From a virus: DNA of 49,295 nucleotides. Of this stretch, positions 29,246 through 36,527 are shown one piece after another. The DNA lies in IMG/VR virus record IMGVR_UViG_3300045119_000218, positions 1 to 49,295 of that record, one strand, 5' to 3'. The notes below the pieces were generated by a model. That model was given only the letters and a program-made list of their open reading frames with translations, was not told the origin of the DNA and did no database searches. The translations under genes and the position numbers were made by a program. Every line of letters begins with the position of its first letter. Within the stretch, counting starts at the first letter, position 1.

Positions 29246-30598
29246 ATGGCCAATAAAGTGAAAGAACTCTTCGCGCAGATCTTCAAGGTCAACGACGCCG
29301 ATCAGACTGTGTCCGGTTTCCTGGTCGCCGAGCAACCCGACATCGTTGACGAGATTTTCGACTACAACACGTCCAAAGGCTATTTCAAGGCGTGGAACTC
29401 GAAATTCGCGGAAAAGACTGACGGTGAATCCGTCGGCAATCTCCGTTCGATGCACAACAAGATTGCCGCCGGGAAATTCACCTCGATGGAGTACAACGAT
29501 GACGACAAGCGGATTTTCGTTACAGCTAAAGTCGTTGATCTCGACGAGTGGGAAAAGGTGCGTGAAGGTGTCTATACAGGATTCAGCATCGGTGCCAAGT
29601 ACATCCGCAAATGGCGCGATGGAAAATATACCCGATGGACTGGTGATCCCTACGAAGGGTCTCTCGTTGACAACCCTGCTATTCCTGACTGCACATTTGT
29701 CCACAGGATGGCGGACGGAACAGAGCAGGTTTGCAAGTTTGCCGCTCCCGCCGCAAAAGAGAATGCGACCGACCCGCCCGATGATAGCGCGGAAAAGGGC
29801 ATGGGTCGCATCGGACATTTCGCACAGGTCCTCGACAGCATGAATGCCGCGCTCGAAATGGCCGATTACGACCATCAAGCATCAGGTCGCAAGTCCAACG
29901 CGCTCGATCGTCTCCACGCGCACGCCAAGCACATGCACGACGCTTTCGCCGCCTACACGCAAGAGCAGGTGGATGAACAGAAAAAGCAGCACAGCAAGAA
30001 AACAATCTCAGAGGAGGATAGCTTTATGAAGAACAGTGAACTCCGAGAGAAATTCGTCCAAATGCGAAAGCAGGCCGACGACGTTCTCAAGGCGATGGAT
30101 GCAGAAGAAGGCGCTGGTGCCGATCACACCGCCGAAGACTGCAAAGACGCCGATTGCAAGTATCACGGCAAGAGCAAGGGCGTCAGCGGCAGTGGTGGTC
30201 CCGACGAAGGTTCTCACGGTGCTCCGTCAGTCGGCGGCCCGAAAGAATCCGAATCGACGAACGCGTCATGGCCGGGAAAAGCGGCAATGGCGGCAGTAGA
30301 AGACGCGCAGAAGAAATATGACTCGCGTCTCGAAAAGCTGGAGGAACTCGCGCAATCGACCGCAGAACTCGCGCTCAAGATTTCTCAGCAACTGGTCCCC
30401 ACTACCGTCGTCAAGACCGTCACCAAGGGCGCTGAAGTTGCTCCCGAAATCGCCGCCGAGCACGCGGAGAAACTGGCCAAGATCGAGAAACTGAAAGAGA
30501 CCGATCCGACCGCCGCCGCGACCGAAGCGATCAAGCTGGCGCAAGCATCTCCCCGTTTCATGGCTGGAGGATCACGTTTTCTGCCTCCCTCGGCTTAG
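29246..30598 (+). CDS. prohead protease (XkdF-like) fused to scaffold
   Basis: 450 residues. Residues 1-155 match the XkdF-type phage serine protease: VSGFLVAEQPDIVDEIFDY, SVGNLRSMHNKIAAGKFTSM, REGVYTGFSIGAKYIRKW, then EGSLVDNPAIPDCTF. The C-terminal 190 residues are charged and helical (QKKYDSRLEKLEELAQSTAE, AEHAEKLAKIEKLKE), as in scaffolding proteins. It lies directly upstream of the major capsid gene. An internal in-frame start gives the scaffold alone (see 30026-30598). Confidence 0.82.
   Translation: MANKVKELFAQIFKVNDADQTVSGFLVAEQPDIVDEIFDYNTSKGYFKAWNSKFAEKTDGESVGNLRSMHNKIAAGKFTSMEYNDDDKRIFVTAKVVDLDEWEKVREGVYTGFSIGAKYIRKWRDGKYTRWTGDPYEGSLVDNPAIPDCTFVHRMADGTEQVCKFAAPAAKENATDPPDDSAEKGMGRIGHFAQVLDSMNAALEMADYDHQASGRKSNALDRLHAHAKHMHDAFAAYTQEQVDEQKKQHSKKTISEEDSFMKNSELREKFVQMRKQADDVLKAMDAEEGAGADHTAEDCKDADCKYHGKSKGVSGSGGPDEGSHGAPSVGGPKESESTNASWPGKAAMAAVEDAQKKYDSRLEKLEELAQSTAELALKISQQLVPTTVVKTVTKGAEVAPEIAAEHAEKLAKIEKLKETDPTAAATEAIKLAQASPRFMAGGSRFLPPSA
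30026..30598 (+). CDS. nested scaffold protein, internal in-frame start
   Basis: 190 residues from ATG 30026, in the same frame as the protease gene. AGAGGAGG lies eight bases upstream, a stronger ribosome-binding site than that of many neighbours. The protein would hold only the helical scaffold part, beginning MKNSELREKFVQMRKQADDV, with a His/Cys group (ADHTAEDCKDADCKYHGK). The arrangement is like lambda C/Nu3. Confidence 0.65.
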   Translation: MKNSELREKFVQMRKQADDVLKAMDAEEGAGADHTAEDCKDADCKYHGKSKGVSGSGGPDEGSHGAPSVGGPKESESTNASWPGKAAMAAVEDAQKKYDSRLEKLEELAQSTAELALKISQQLVPTTVVKTVTKGAEVAPEIAAEHAEKLAKIEKLKETDPTAAATEAIKLAQASPRFMAGGSRFLPPSA

Positions 30599-30613
30599 GG
30601 CGGCGGGATTTTT
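30583..30613 (+). terminator. weak hairpin terminator before the capsid gene
   Basis: GCCTCCC (30583-30589) pairs with GGGCGGC (30598-30604) with one G-U pair and an eight-base loop. GGGA and then five T (30609-30613) follow. The 5' arm overlaps the end of the scaffold gene. The distance to the T-run makes it weak. Confidence 0.4.
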
Positions 30614-30644
30614 AGTAGTACCGTAGTTGTAATTGCTTCACCCG

Positions 30645-30650
30645 TATAAT
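30645..30650 (+). promoter_or_regulatory. possible capsid-gene promoter (-10 TATAAT)
   Basis: A perfect TATAAT lies 44 bases upstream of the capsid ATG, in a short intergenic gap. No good -35 is present at 16-18 bases (CGTAGT at 17). GAAGGAGGAAAAAGGA is the capsid ribosome-binding site. Confidence 0.35.
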
Positions 30651-30693
30651 CTCAGCCTGGGATTAACGGTCATCTCTGAAGGAGGAAAAAGGA

Positions 30694-32199
30694 ATGAATC
30701 CGAATACCACGGCGCAGACTTTGGAACTTCTCAAAGCCGCGCAGAAATCCCCGATGTCCGTGGCGGAGAAAGCCGGAATCTCCCAGGCTCTAGGTCTCGT
30801 AGCTTACGACTTGGAAGCCGGGGCGAAGCTGCTTTTCCCCGTCATTACACCGTTACGCAATCGCATCCCGCGTGAAGGTGGTGGAATCGGTACCGCGACT
30901 CACTGGAAAGCGGTGCTGGGCATCAACACCACCAATTTGAGCGCCGGTGTGGAAGAAGGAAAGCGCGGCGCGGTTATCTCCATGACGGAACAGGATCGTG
31001 TCGCGGCTTATGCTGGCCTCGGCTACGAGAACAACGTCAGCTTTGAAGCGCAGTACGCGGGGCGCACTTTTGAAGACGCTCGCGCACTCGCAGTGCAGAC
31101 GGGTTTGTGGTCGCTGATGATCGGGGAAGAACTCAACATCCTCGGCGGATTCAGCGGCGCGTCCGGCCTGCTCCTGGGCGTCACGCCGACGCCAGTGGCA
31201 ACGCTCTCGGCAACGGGCGCGATGACCACCGGCACCACGAAAGTGTTCTGCGTCGCACTCACGATGCAGGCACTGCTCAACATCGGTATCGGTGTTGTTC
31301 CCGCTCTGACCGTTCTCCCTGGTCCCACCGTCACGCGCAACAACGCGGATGGAACCACGACCACGACCGGAGCTGGCACCGCGCAAGTCTCCGTCGGATC
31401 CAACACGGTCACGATCGTGAACGGCGTCACCGCTCACGTCGCCGCTGTCAAGGGCGCTGCCGGTTACGCATGGTTCTGCGTCGGTGGACAAACCACTGCC
31501 GCTGCCGCCTTGCTCGCCGCAGTGACCACGATCAACTCTGTCGCGCTGACCGCTGACGGCGTCGGCACCTCCGTCGCGTCAACGTTCGCGACTGACGGCT
31601 CTGCTGACACCACGGTGTACGACGGCATCATTACCCAAGCCCTGGCCGGGACTGGTCTCTACGCAACTCAAGCGACCGGCACCGACGGCGTTGGCACCGG
31701 CCTCACCGCTGACGGCGCTACCGGCATCGTCGAGATCGACGCCGACCTCAAATCGTTCTGGGACAATCGACGTCTGTCTCCGTCGCGCATCCTGCTCTCC
31801 TCGCAGGAAGTCCAGAACATCAATAAGAAAGTTATCGGCAACGGTGGCGCACCGCTCATCCGCTACAACATGGATGCTGGCGGCGGTCACATGGACATCA
31901 CTGCGGCTCAAGCAGTGGGTCAATACCTGAACAAGTTCTCGATGGCGGGAGGCCAGCTCGTGAAGCTGGAGCTGCACCCGAACATGCCGCCGGGGACGAT
32001 TCTCTACATGACGGAGCGGTTGCCCTATCCGCTGCCCCGCGTGACCAACATCCTCCAGATGAAGACGCGTCAGGAGTACTACCAGATCGAATGGCCACTG
32101 CGTACCCGGTTGTATGAGTACGGAGTCTACGTGGACGAAGTTCTGCAAATGTACGCACCGTTTGCATTCGGCGTCCGCACCAACATCGGCAACGCGTAG
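30694..32199 (+). CDS. major capsid protein with large inserted domain
   Basis: 501 residues. The N-terminal part (LRNRIPREGGGIGTATHWKA, FEDARALAVQTGLWSLMIGE) and the C-terminal part (RRLSPSRILLSSQEVQNINK, GTILYMTERLPYPLPRV, YQIEWPLRTRLYEYGVYVDE) look like an HK97-fold capsid protein. Between them, about residues 165-345 form a Gly/Ala/Thr-rich beta domain (TTTTTGAGTAQVSVGSNTVT, GYAWFCVGGQT), probably surface-exposed and Ig/FN3-like. Strong ribosome-binding site. Confidence 0.85.
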   Translation: MNPNTTAQTLELLKAAQKSPMSVAEKAGISQALGLVAYDLEAGAKLLFPVITPLRNRIPREGGGIGTATHWKAVLGINTTNLSAGVEEGKRGAVISMTEQDRVAAYAGLGYENNVSFEAQYAGRTFEDARALAVQTGLWSLMIGEELNILGGFSGASGLLLGVTPTPVATLSATGAMTTGTTKVFCVALTMQALLNIGIGVVPALTVLPGPTVTRNNADGTTTTTGAGTAQVSVGSNTVTIVNGVTAHVAAVKGAAGYAWFCVGGQTTAAAALLAAVTTINSVALTADGVGTSVASTFATDGSADTTVYDGIITQALAGTGLYATQATGTDGVGTGLTADGATGIVEIDADLKSFWDNRRLSPSRILLSSQEVQNINKKVIGNGGAPLIRYNMDAGGGHMDITAAQAVGQYLNKFSMAGGQLVKLELHPNMPPGTILYMTERLPYPLPRVTNILQMKTRQEYYQIEWPLRTRLYEYGVYVDEVLQMYAPFAFGVRTNIGNA

Positions 32200-32228
32200 A
32201 AATTCCAGGGGAGCCGCCTTGGAGTAGC

Positions 32229-32269
32229 GGGACGGGAGTGGGTCACTCGCAGGATTCACTCCCTGTCCC
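32229..32269 (+). other. strong hairpin after the capsid gene
   Basis: GGGACGGGAGTG (32229-32240) pairs with CACTCCCTGTCCC (32257-32269) with a single bulged base; the loop is 16 bases. No T-run follows. It could stabilise the capsid mRNA 3' end or attenuate transcription into the connector gene. Confidence 0.55.
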
Positions 32270-32288
32270 AATCTGGACGGAGAAAGTT

Positions 32289-33173
32289 TTGAACGTCAAC
32301 GATCTCACATCGTTAGCATCCTGCCGGTCCTACCTCTTCGGACCTAGTGCTAACAATAATTCCGACGCGATTCTCGCATCTCTAATCACGTCGCAGTCCA
32401 AAATGTTCTTGTCCCTGACCAATCGCAAAACTTTTGCCCCCACCACGGTCAGTAAAATTTTCGACGGCAACGGGTCGGACATCATGATGATTCCCGATTT
32501 CCCGTTGATATCGGTAGCGTCGCTCAACATCGATGGTGTGAACGTGCCGCCGGGATCTACCACGCCGCCTACATCAGCATCGGGATTTTATTTCTGCGAC
32601 GACGGGCGCATCACACTGGTCGGCGGAGGATTCACCAGGATCGGCGGCGAATACGGTGGCGGTCCCTGGGGCGGCAGCGGCGGGTTCTTCTTCACACGAG
32701 CGCGGAAGAATGTCTTTATCACGTACACGTTTGGATTTCCCGCGATCCCGGTGCTCCTGGAGCAGCAGAACATCCCGATCACGGCACCGTACAACGTTCA
32801 ACCTGCGAACAATTTCTGGCTCTCGGACCAGGGCGTGCAGTACTTCCTCGGCGGCACTCCCTTCGTGCAAGCCTTCAGTGCTCCAGCAGTCGGCCAATAC
32901 TACGTCAATCCCCAGACAGGGCTGTACTCGTTCAACGTCGCCGACGCCGGTCAAGCTATCCAGCTCAGTTACAGTTACTCTGGTGTCCCCGAAGACGTCC
33001 AGCAATGTGTGAACGAAATGGTCGGCTACGTCTACGGCCAGCGCGGCAGCGTCGGCGTCCAGACGGAGACGATCAGCGGAGGGACCCAGGCCAATCGCAC
33101 GCTAAAGTACCCGGACTTTATCGTGCAGACTATCTATTACTACCGGCGTCACTTTAGGGGGCCGTCATCATGA
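32289..33173 (+). CDS. head-tail connector protein with inserted domain
   Basis: 294 residues from TTG 32289, which has GGAG six bases upstream. The GTG at 32238 lies inside the hairpin and would add an unlikely leader. NVNDLTSLASCRSYLF and ASLITSQSKMFLSLTNRKTF at the start, and VPEDVQQCVNEMVGYVYGQR at the end, match gp6/connector-type proteins. The central part (GGGFTRIGGEYGGGPWGGSG, VQPANNFWLSDQGVQYFLGG) is an insertion of unknown role. Confidence 0.7.
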   Translation: MNVNDLTSLASCRSYLFGPSANNNSDAILASLITSQSKMFLSLTNRKTFAPTTVSKIFDGNGSDIMMIPDFPLISVASLNIDGVNVPPGSTTPPTSASGFYFCDDGRITLVGGGFTRIGGEYGGGPWGGSGGFFFTRARKNVFITYTFGFPAIPVLLEQQNIPITAPYNVQPANNFWLSDQGVQYFLGGTPFVQAFSAPAVGQYYVNPQTGLYSFNVADAGQAIQLSYSYSGVPEDVQQCVNEMVGYVYGQRGSVGVQTETISGGTQANRTLKYPDFIVQTIYYYRRHFRGPSS

Positions 33174-33376
33174 ACCTCATTCCATTTGTAATTTCCGTTC
33201 TCGTGTATGCGTTGTTGTTCTGGCTACTGATCTATCTGGTGGACTCGCTGGAGATCCCGGCACCACCTAAGAAAATGATTAAGACCGTCATCATCATCAT
33301 CGCGATCTTAGTGGTCCTCAGCTGGATCGTGGGATGGGTACCGCTGATTTTGCCGCCGTTCAGGAGCGTGCGTTGA
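33170..33376 (+). CDS. small two-span membrane protein
   Basis: 68 residues. Spans IPFVISVLVYALLFWLLIYL and KTVIIIIAILVVLSWIVGW flank EIPAPPKKM. This type of small phage membrane protein is common, but its place inside the head-tail genes is unusual. ATGA overlap with the connector gene. Confidence 0.7.
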   Translation: MNLIPFVISVLVYALLFWLLIYLVDSLEIPAPPKKMIKTVIIIIAILVVLSWIVGWVPLILPPFRSVR

Positions 33377-33852
33377 TTCTCGATGTCCAATTCGAGAACG
33401 AGTTTGAGATCGAGGCGCGGCTCTCGGGCGTCACTCCAGCTATCGTGGACGAAGTCACGCACGCGATCGATTTGCTCTCTCCTGAACTTGCCGCGTTCAT
33501 TGTCACCGAGAAGCTGTCGGGACAAGTGCTCAACAAGATCAGTGGCAAGCTGCAGGAATCGATCGCGCCGCAGGGGACCGTCGTCGCTGACGATTCCATC
33601 ACCGGCAGCGTTCTCCAAGACAGCGACATCGCGAGCTACGGTGTCATTCACGAGTTCGGCGGTCAGATCCCGGCCAGGTTCGGCAACCCGCTGATGCACT
33701 GGATCGGTCGCGACGGCGAAGACGTCTATCGCCACTTCGCGAAAGGGTTTACACTTCCCGAACGCTCGTTCATGCGTGCTGCTCTGGAAGATTTCTCGCC
33801 CCAGGTAGAAGAAGCCATCATCCTCGCGGTGGCTCGCGGAATAGGAGAATGA
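33373..33852 (+). CDS. head-tail joining protein (HK97 gp10-like)
   Basis: 159 residues from TTG 33373, which overlaps the preceding stop as TTGA and follows AGGAG; an ATG at 33334 has no ribosome-binding site. VLNKISGKLQESIAP, then SYGVIHEFGGQIPARFG and ERSFMRAALEDFSPQVEEAI are typical of gp10-like neck proteins that complete the connector. Confidence 0.75.
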   Translation: MILDVQFENEFEIEARLSGVTPAIVDEVTHAIDLLSPELAAFIVTEKLSGQVLNKISGKLQESIAPQGTVVADDSITGSVLQDSDIASYGVIHEFGGQIPARFGNPLMHWIGRDGEDVYRHFAKGFTLPERSFMRAALEDFSPQVEEAIILAVARGIGE

Positions 33853-33854
33853 AA

Positions 33855-34082
33855 ATGTCTGACGAAGGAAAAGTAGTAACCCGCACTGGAATCGGTGGCC
33901 CTGTTGTGAAAGAAGCGATCGCGGCCGGACCGGCGACAGCGTGGTGTGTGATGAAGCGCGAGCGCGGTGTCTGGACCCAGATCGGGCAGCCGCACGGCAC
34001 CGAGGACGAAGCTGTGCTCGCTGCTTCCGCCGCCAAGAGCAAAGACGGCTCGGTCGAATACATGGTGATGCAGAAAGCGTAA
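33855..34082 (+). CDS. small protein in the neck cluster
   Basis: 75 residues from ATG 33855 (GGAG seven bases upstream; ATG 33849 overlaps it too closely). GPATAWCVMKRERGVWTQIG, then EAVLAASAAKSKDGSVEYMV. It is a compact alpha/beta protein with no recognised family. Confidence 0.6.
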   Translation: MSDEGKVVTRTGIGGPVVKEAIAAGPATAWCVMKRERGVWTQIGQPHGTEDEAVLAASAAKSKDGSVEYMVMQKA

Positions 34083-34091
34083 CTTAACTCA

Positions 34092-34586
34092 ATGGGCGTC
34101 ATCGGTCTCACAACTCGCGAAGACATCTACACTGCTTTCTGGAACCTCGTCTCCAGTGACCCGGTCCCCAATACCCCGCCTGGATCCTCGTCCGCGTCCC
34201 CATTCGTGACCAAGTCCAGACTCCTCCGGCATTGGAACCAGGTTCCAGCAGAGCAGCAACCCGCCCTGTTCATGGCGGAAACCACACAAGGTGCTGTCTC
34301 CGATCGCGAGACGATCACAGGTATCCCGTACCGATGGAAACTACGGGCGAAATTATGGCTCTACTCGCAGCGCGGCGCTGATGATACAGTGATCCCCGCC
34401 ATCACGATGAACGTGTTGATTCAAGCCGTCGTGAACGCCATACGAAATCCCGAAATCGGAGAGCCTCAAACGCTCGGCGGTCTCGTTAAGTCTGTCCGAA
34501 TCGGCGATATTTCTACGGATGAAGGCCAGCTCGGCTCGCAGGCTATCTCCGTCGTCCCCGTGGAAATTTTCACGGCGGAACTCTAA
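34092..34586 (+). CDS. probable tail terminator/neck protein
   Basis: 164 residues. TREDIYTAFWNLVSSDPVPN and the C-terminal WKLRAKLWLYSQRGADDTVI, VVNAIRNPEIGEPQTLGGLV, QLGSQAISVVPVEI match the size and layout of tail terminator (gpU-like) proteins. It lies between the gp10-like protein and the tail tube gene, the usual place. Confidence 0.65.
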   Translation: MGVIGLTTREDIYTAFWNLVSSDPVPNTPPGSSSASPFVTKSRLLRHWNQVPAEQQPALFMAETTQGAVSDRETITGIPYRWKLRAKLWLYSQRGADDTVIPAITMNVLIQAVVNAIRNPEIGEPQTLGGLVKSVRIGDISTDEGQLGSQAISVVPVEIFTAEL

Positions 34587-34603
34587 ACAGGAGGAACCAC
34601 ATT

Positions 34604-35590
34604 ATGTTCAGTTTTGGTAGCGGTACGCTGTGGGGGACGCCGGTGGCAGGCAACTTGCCAGCGAATCCCACACCGATCAAGTTCGGCACCCTGCAGTCCG
34701 TCGATCTCGATATCGGTTACGAGATCAAGGAACTGTACGGCATGAATAATTTCCCGGAAGCGATTGCCAGAGGTAAGGGCAAGATCACCGGGAAAGCGAA
34801 ATTCGGTCGCATCAATTCCAATCTCTTTAACCAACTCTTCTTTGCGCAGAACACGACACAGCCGATGGAGCTGGGATCGCGAGATGAAGCTGGCGTCGTC
34901 AACGGCGCTGGCGGCATTCTCACTGCTGGCATCACGGCGGCAGGCACAGGCTACGCTGTCGGCGACGTCATCAACATCGGCGGCGCAGGCACCGGCGGCA
35001 AGGTCCAGGTCGTCACGGTCACTGCTGGCGCTATCACCGCGTTCACGATCGTTGCATCGGGAACCAGTTACGTTGTTGCGTCAGGCGTCGCGACCACTGC
35101 GGCGACTGGCAGCGGCACCGGATTCACGATCGACATCCTCACCGTCAGCTCGGGCGCGAATACCATCACCGTCGCGCACGCTGGCGCTTTCTTCCAGGAC
35201 AACGGCGTCATTTACGCCGCGACCGGAATCCCTCTCATCAAGGTGGGATCGTCTCCCGCTGTCGGGCAGTACACCGTGGCGTCCGGCGTCTACACCTTCA
35301 ACGCTGCTGAAGCTGGCGTCTCGATGCTCATCAGTTATTTCTACCTGGCGGCATCGGGCGTCGGCTACGACCAGACCATCATGAACCAGCTGATGGGTTT
35401 TGAACCCATCTTCACCCTGACGTTCTCGACCACGTTCAATGCTCAACAGTTGAACTGGATTCTGTGGAACTGTGTCAGCTCCAAACTCACTCTCGGCTCG
35501 AAACTGGACGACTTCCTGATTCCAGAAATGGACTTCAGCGCCTTCGCCACTCCCGCTGGCAAGGTGATCGATATCTACGCGTCAGAATAA
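34604..35590 (+). CDS. major tail (tube) protein with inserted beta domain
   Basis: 328 residues. N-terminal IKFGTLQSVDLDIGYEIKEL, GKGKITGKAKFGRINSNLFN and C-terminal PIFTLTFSTTFNAQQLNW, LIPEMDFSAFATPAGKVIDI form the tube domain. Residues about 105-185 are an inserted repeat (AAGTGYAVGDVINIGGAGTG, then GTSYVVASGVATTAATGSGT) that recurs in the tail hub at 43654-47628. AGGAGGAACC upstream fits high expression. Confidence 0.8.
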   Translation: MFSFGSGTLWGTPVAGNLPANPTPIKFGTLQSVDLDIGYEIKELYGMNNFPEAIARGKGKITGKAKFGRINSNLFNQLFFAQNTTQPMELGSRDEAGVVNGAGGILTAGITAAGTGYAVGDVINIGGAGTGGKVQVVTVTAGAITAFTIVASGTSYVVASGVATTAATGSGTGFTIDILTVSSGANTITVAHAGAFFQDNGVIYAATGIPLIKVGSSPAVGQYTVASGVYTFNAAEAGVSMLISYFYLAASGVGYDQTIMNQLMGFEPIFTLTFSTTFNAQQLNWILWNCVSSKLTLGSKLDDFLIPEMDFSAFATPAGKVIDIYASE

Positions 35591-35646
35591 GAAGCGTAGG
35601 TAGGGGGAAGCTGCACCAAGGTCACAACTGAAACTGGCAAAAGAAC

Positions 35647-35701
35647 GGGAAGCTGTGTATAGTGTGAGCCACACCGGGAAGGCACACTAGACCAGCTTCC
35701 C
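35647..35701 (+). terminator. large hairpin after the tail tube gene
   Basis: GGGAAGCTG (35647-35655) pairs exactly with CAGCTTCCC (35693-35701). Within the loop GTGTG (35662-35666) pairs with CACAC (35670-35674). ACTTTTGTTT follows. Another copy of GGGAAGCTG lies at 35605-35613 and could pair instead, giving two alternative structures. Partial terminator after a strongly expressed gene. Confidence 0.5.
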
Positions 35702-35745
35702 ACTTTTGTTTCCACGCCAGATTTCTTCAGTAAAAATTCTGCTCG

Positions 35746-36111
35746 ATGGAGTCCCTCGTGGTTCAAGGAACAAAAATAGAACTAGGCGGCGAAGAGTACA
35801 TCGTCCCCGCGCTCAACTTCCGGCAGCTGCAGGAGTTCAAGACCGAGATCGCTGCGATGCAGAACATGGGATCGAGCGGCGACGCGCTGGCAGAGCTAAT
35901 CATCGTGATCCCGGTCGTGACGGCAGCACTCAAACGCAACTATCCCGACATGAACGAAGAAAAAGTTACCGATCTCCTGGACCTGTCGAACTACCGCAAG
36001 GTATTTGAATCGGTGCTCGGCATCACTGATGAGCTGCGCGATCTCCTGACGTCGCGACTGGCGCAGATAAAGTTGGGGGAAGCGCGGCCCTTGCCGACTC
36101 GGGCGCAGTAG
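35746..36111 (+). CDS. tail assembly chaperone gpG-like
   Basis: 121 residues: GTKIELGGEEYIVPALNFRQ, LQEFKTEIAAM, then NYPDMNEEKVTDLLDLSNYR. Length, and position between the tube and the tape measure, are those of lambda gpG. The start is uncertain (GTG 35758 has GGAG six bases before it). The end contains a G5 run from which ribosomes can slip -1 into the next frame. Confidence 0.8.
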   Translation: MESLVVQGTKIELGGEEYIVPALNFRQLQEFKTEIAAMQNMGSSGDALAELIIVIPVVTAALKRNYPDMNEEKVTDLLDLSNYRKVFESVLGITDELRDLLTSRLAQIKLGEARPLPTRAQ

Positions 36112-36527
36112 AGTGGGCAGTGGTCTATCCGTTGCTCATCACGGCGACGGGCTGGACCTGGGAATACATCGACGAGAACATGACACTGTATCGTCTAGCG
36201 TGTTTCACTCACCACTGGCTCGATTCCCCGCCGGTACACACGGCATTTGCTGGATTCCTCAAAGGCATGGGCGGCAAGTCTAAGCGTCCCCAGGGTGTCG
36301 AGGTGGACGAGATGCCAGCTCACGCCAGGAAGCGCATGGGATTTCCCGACGTCCCGGCACAGCAGCGCGGAACCAGGACAGAGCACATGCCGGACCTGCC
36401 GCCGGAAATGAAAGACGGTCAGGGTTACGACGCGCCGGATCCCAAGAGTCCGATATTCCGCAATCTCATCAGCGGGTTCGGCGAGATCCACTATACTAAG
36501 CATAAAAGTTTAGGTAAGGGTAACTAA
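36078..36527 (+). CDS. frameshift extension of the tail chaperone (gpGT-like)
   Basis: The -1 frame is open without a stop from before the G-run (36075-36079) through to 36527, giving G-SAALADSGAVEWAVVYPLLI and onward. The best slip points are the GGGGG run and an A-AAG just before it (36069-36072). As an independent gene it would need GTG 36120 without a ribosome-binding site, so a gpG-T fusion is preferred. The T part includes WTWEYIDENMTLYRLACFTH and a Pro-rich end. Confidence 0.75.
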   Translation, partial: GSAALADSGAVEWAVVYPLLITATGWTWEYIDENMTLYRLACFTHHWLDSPPVHTAFAGFLKGMGGKSKRPQGVEVDEMPAHARKRMGFPDVPAQQRGTRTEHMPDLPPEMKDGQGYDAPDPKSPIFRNLISGFGEIHYTKHKSLGKGN

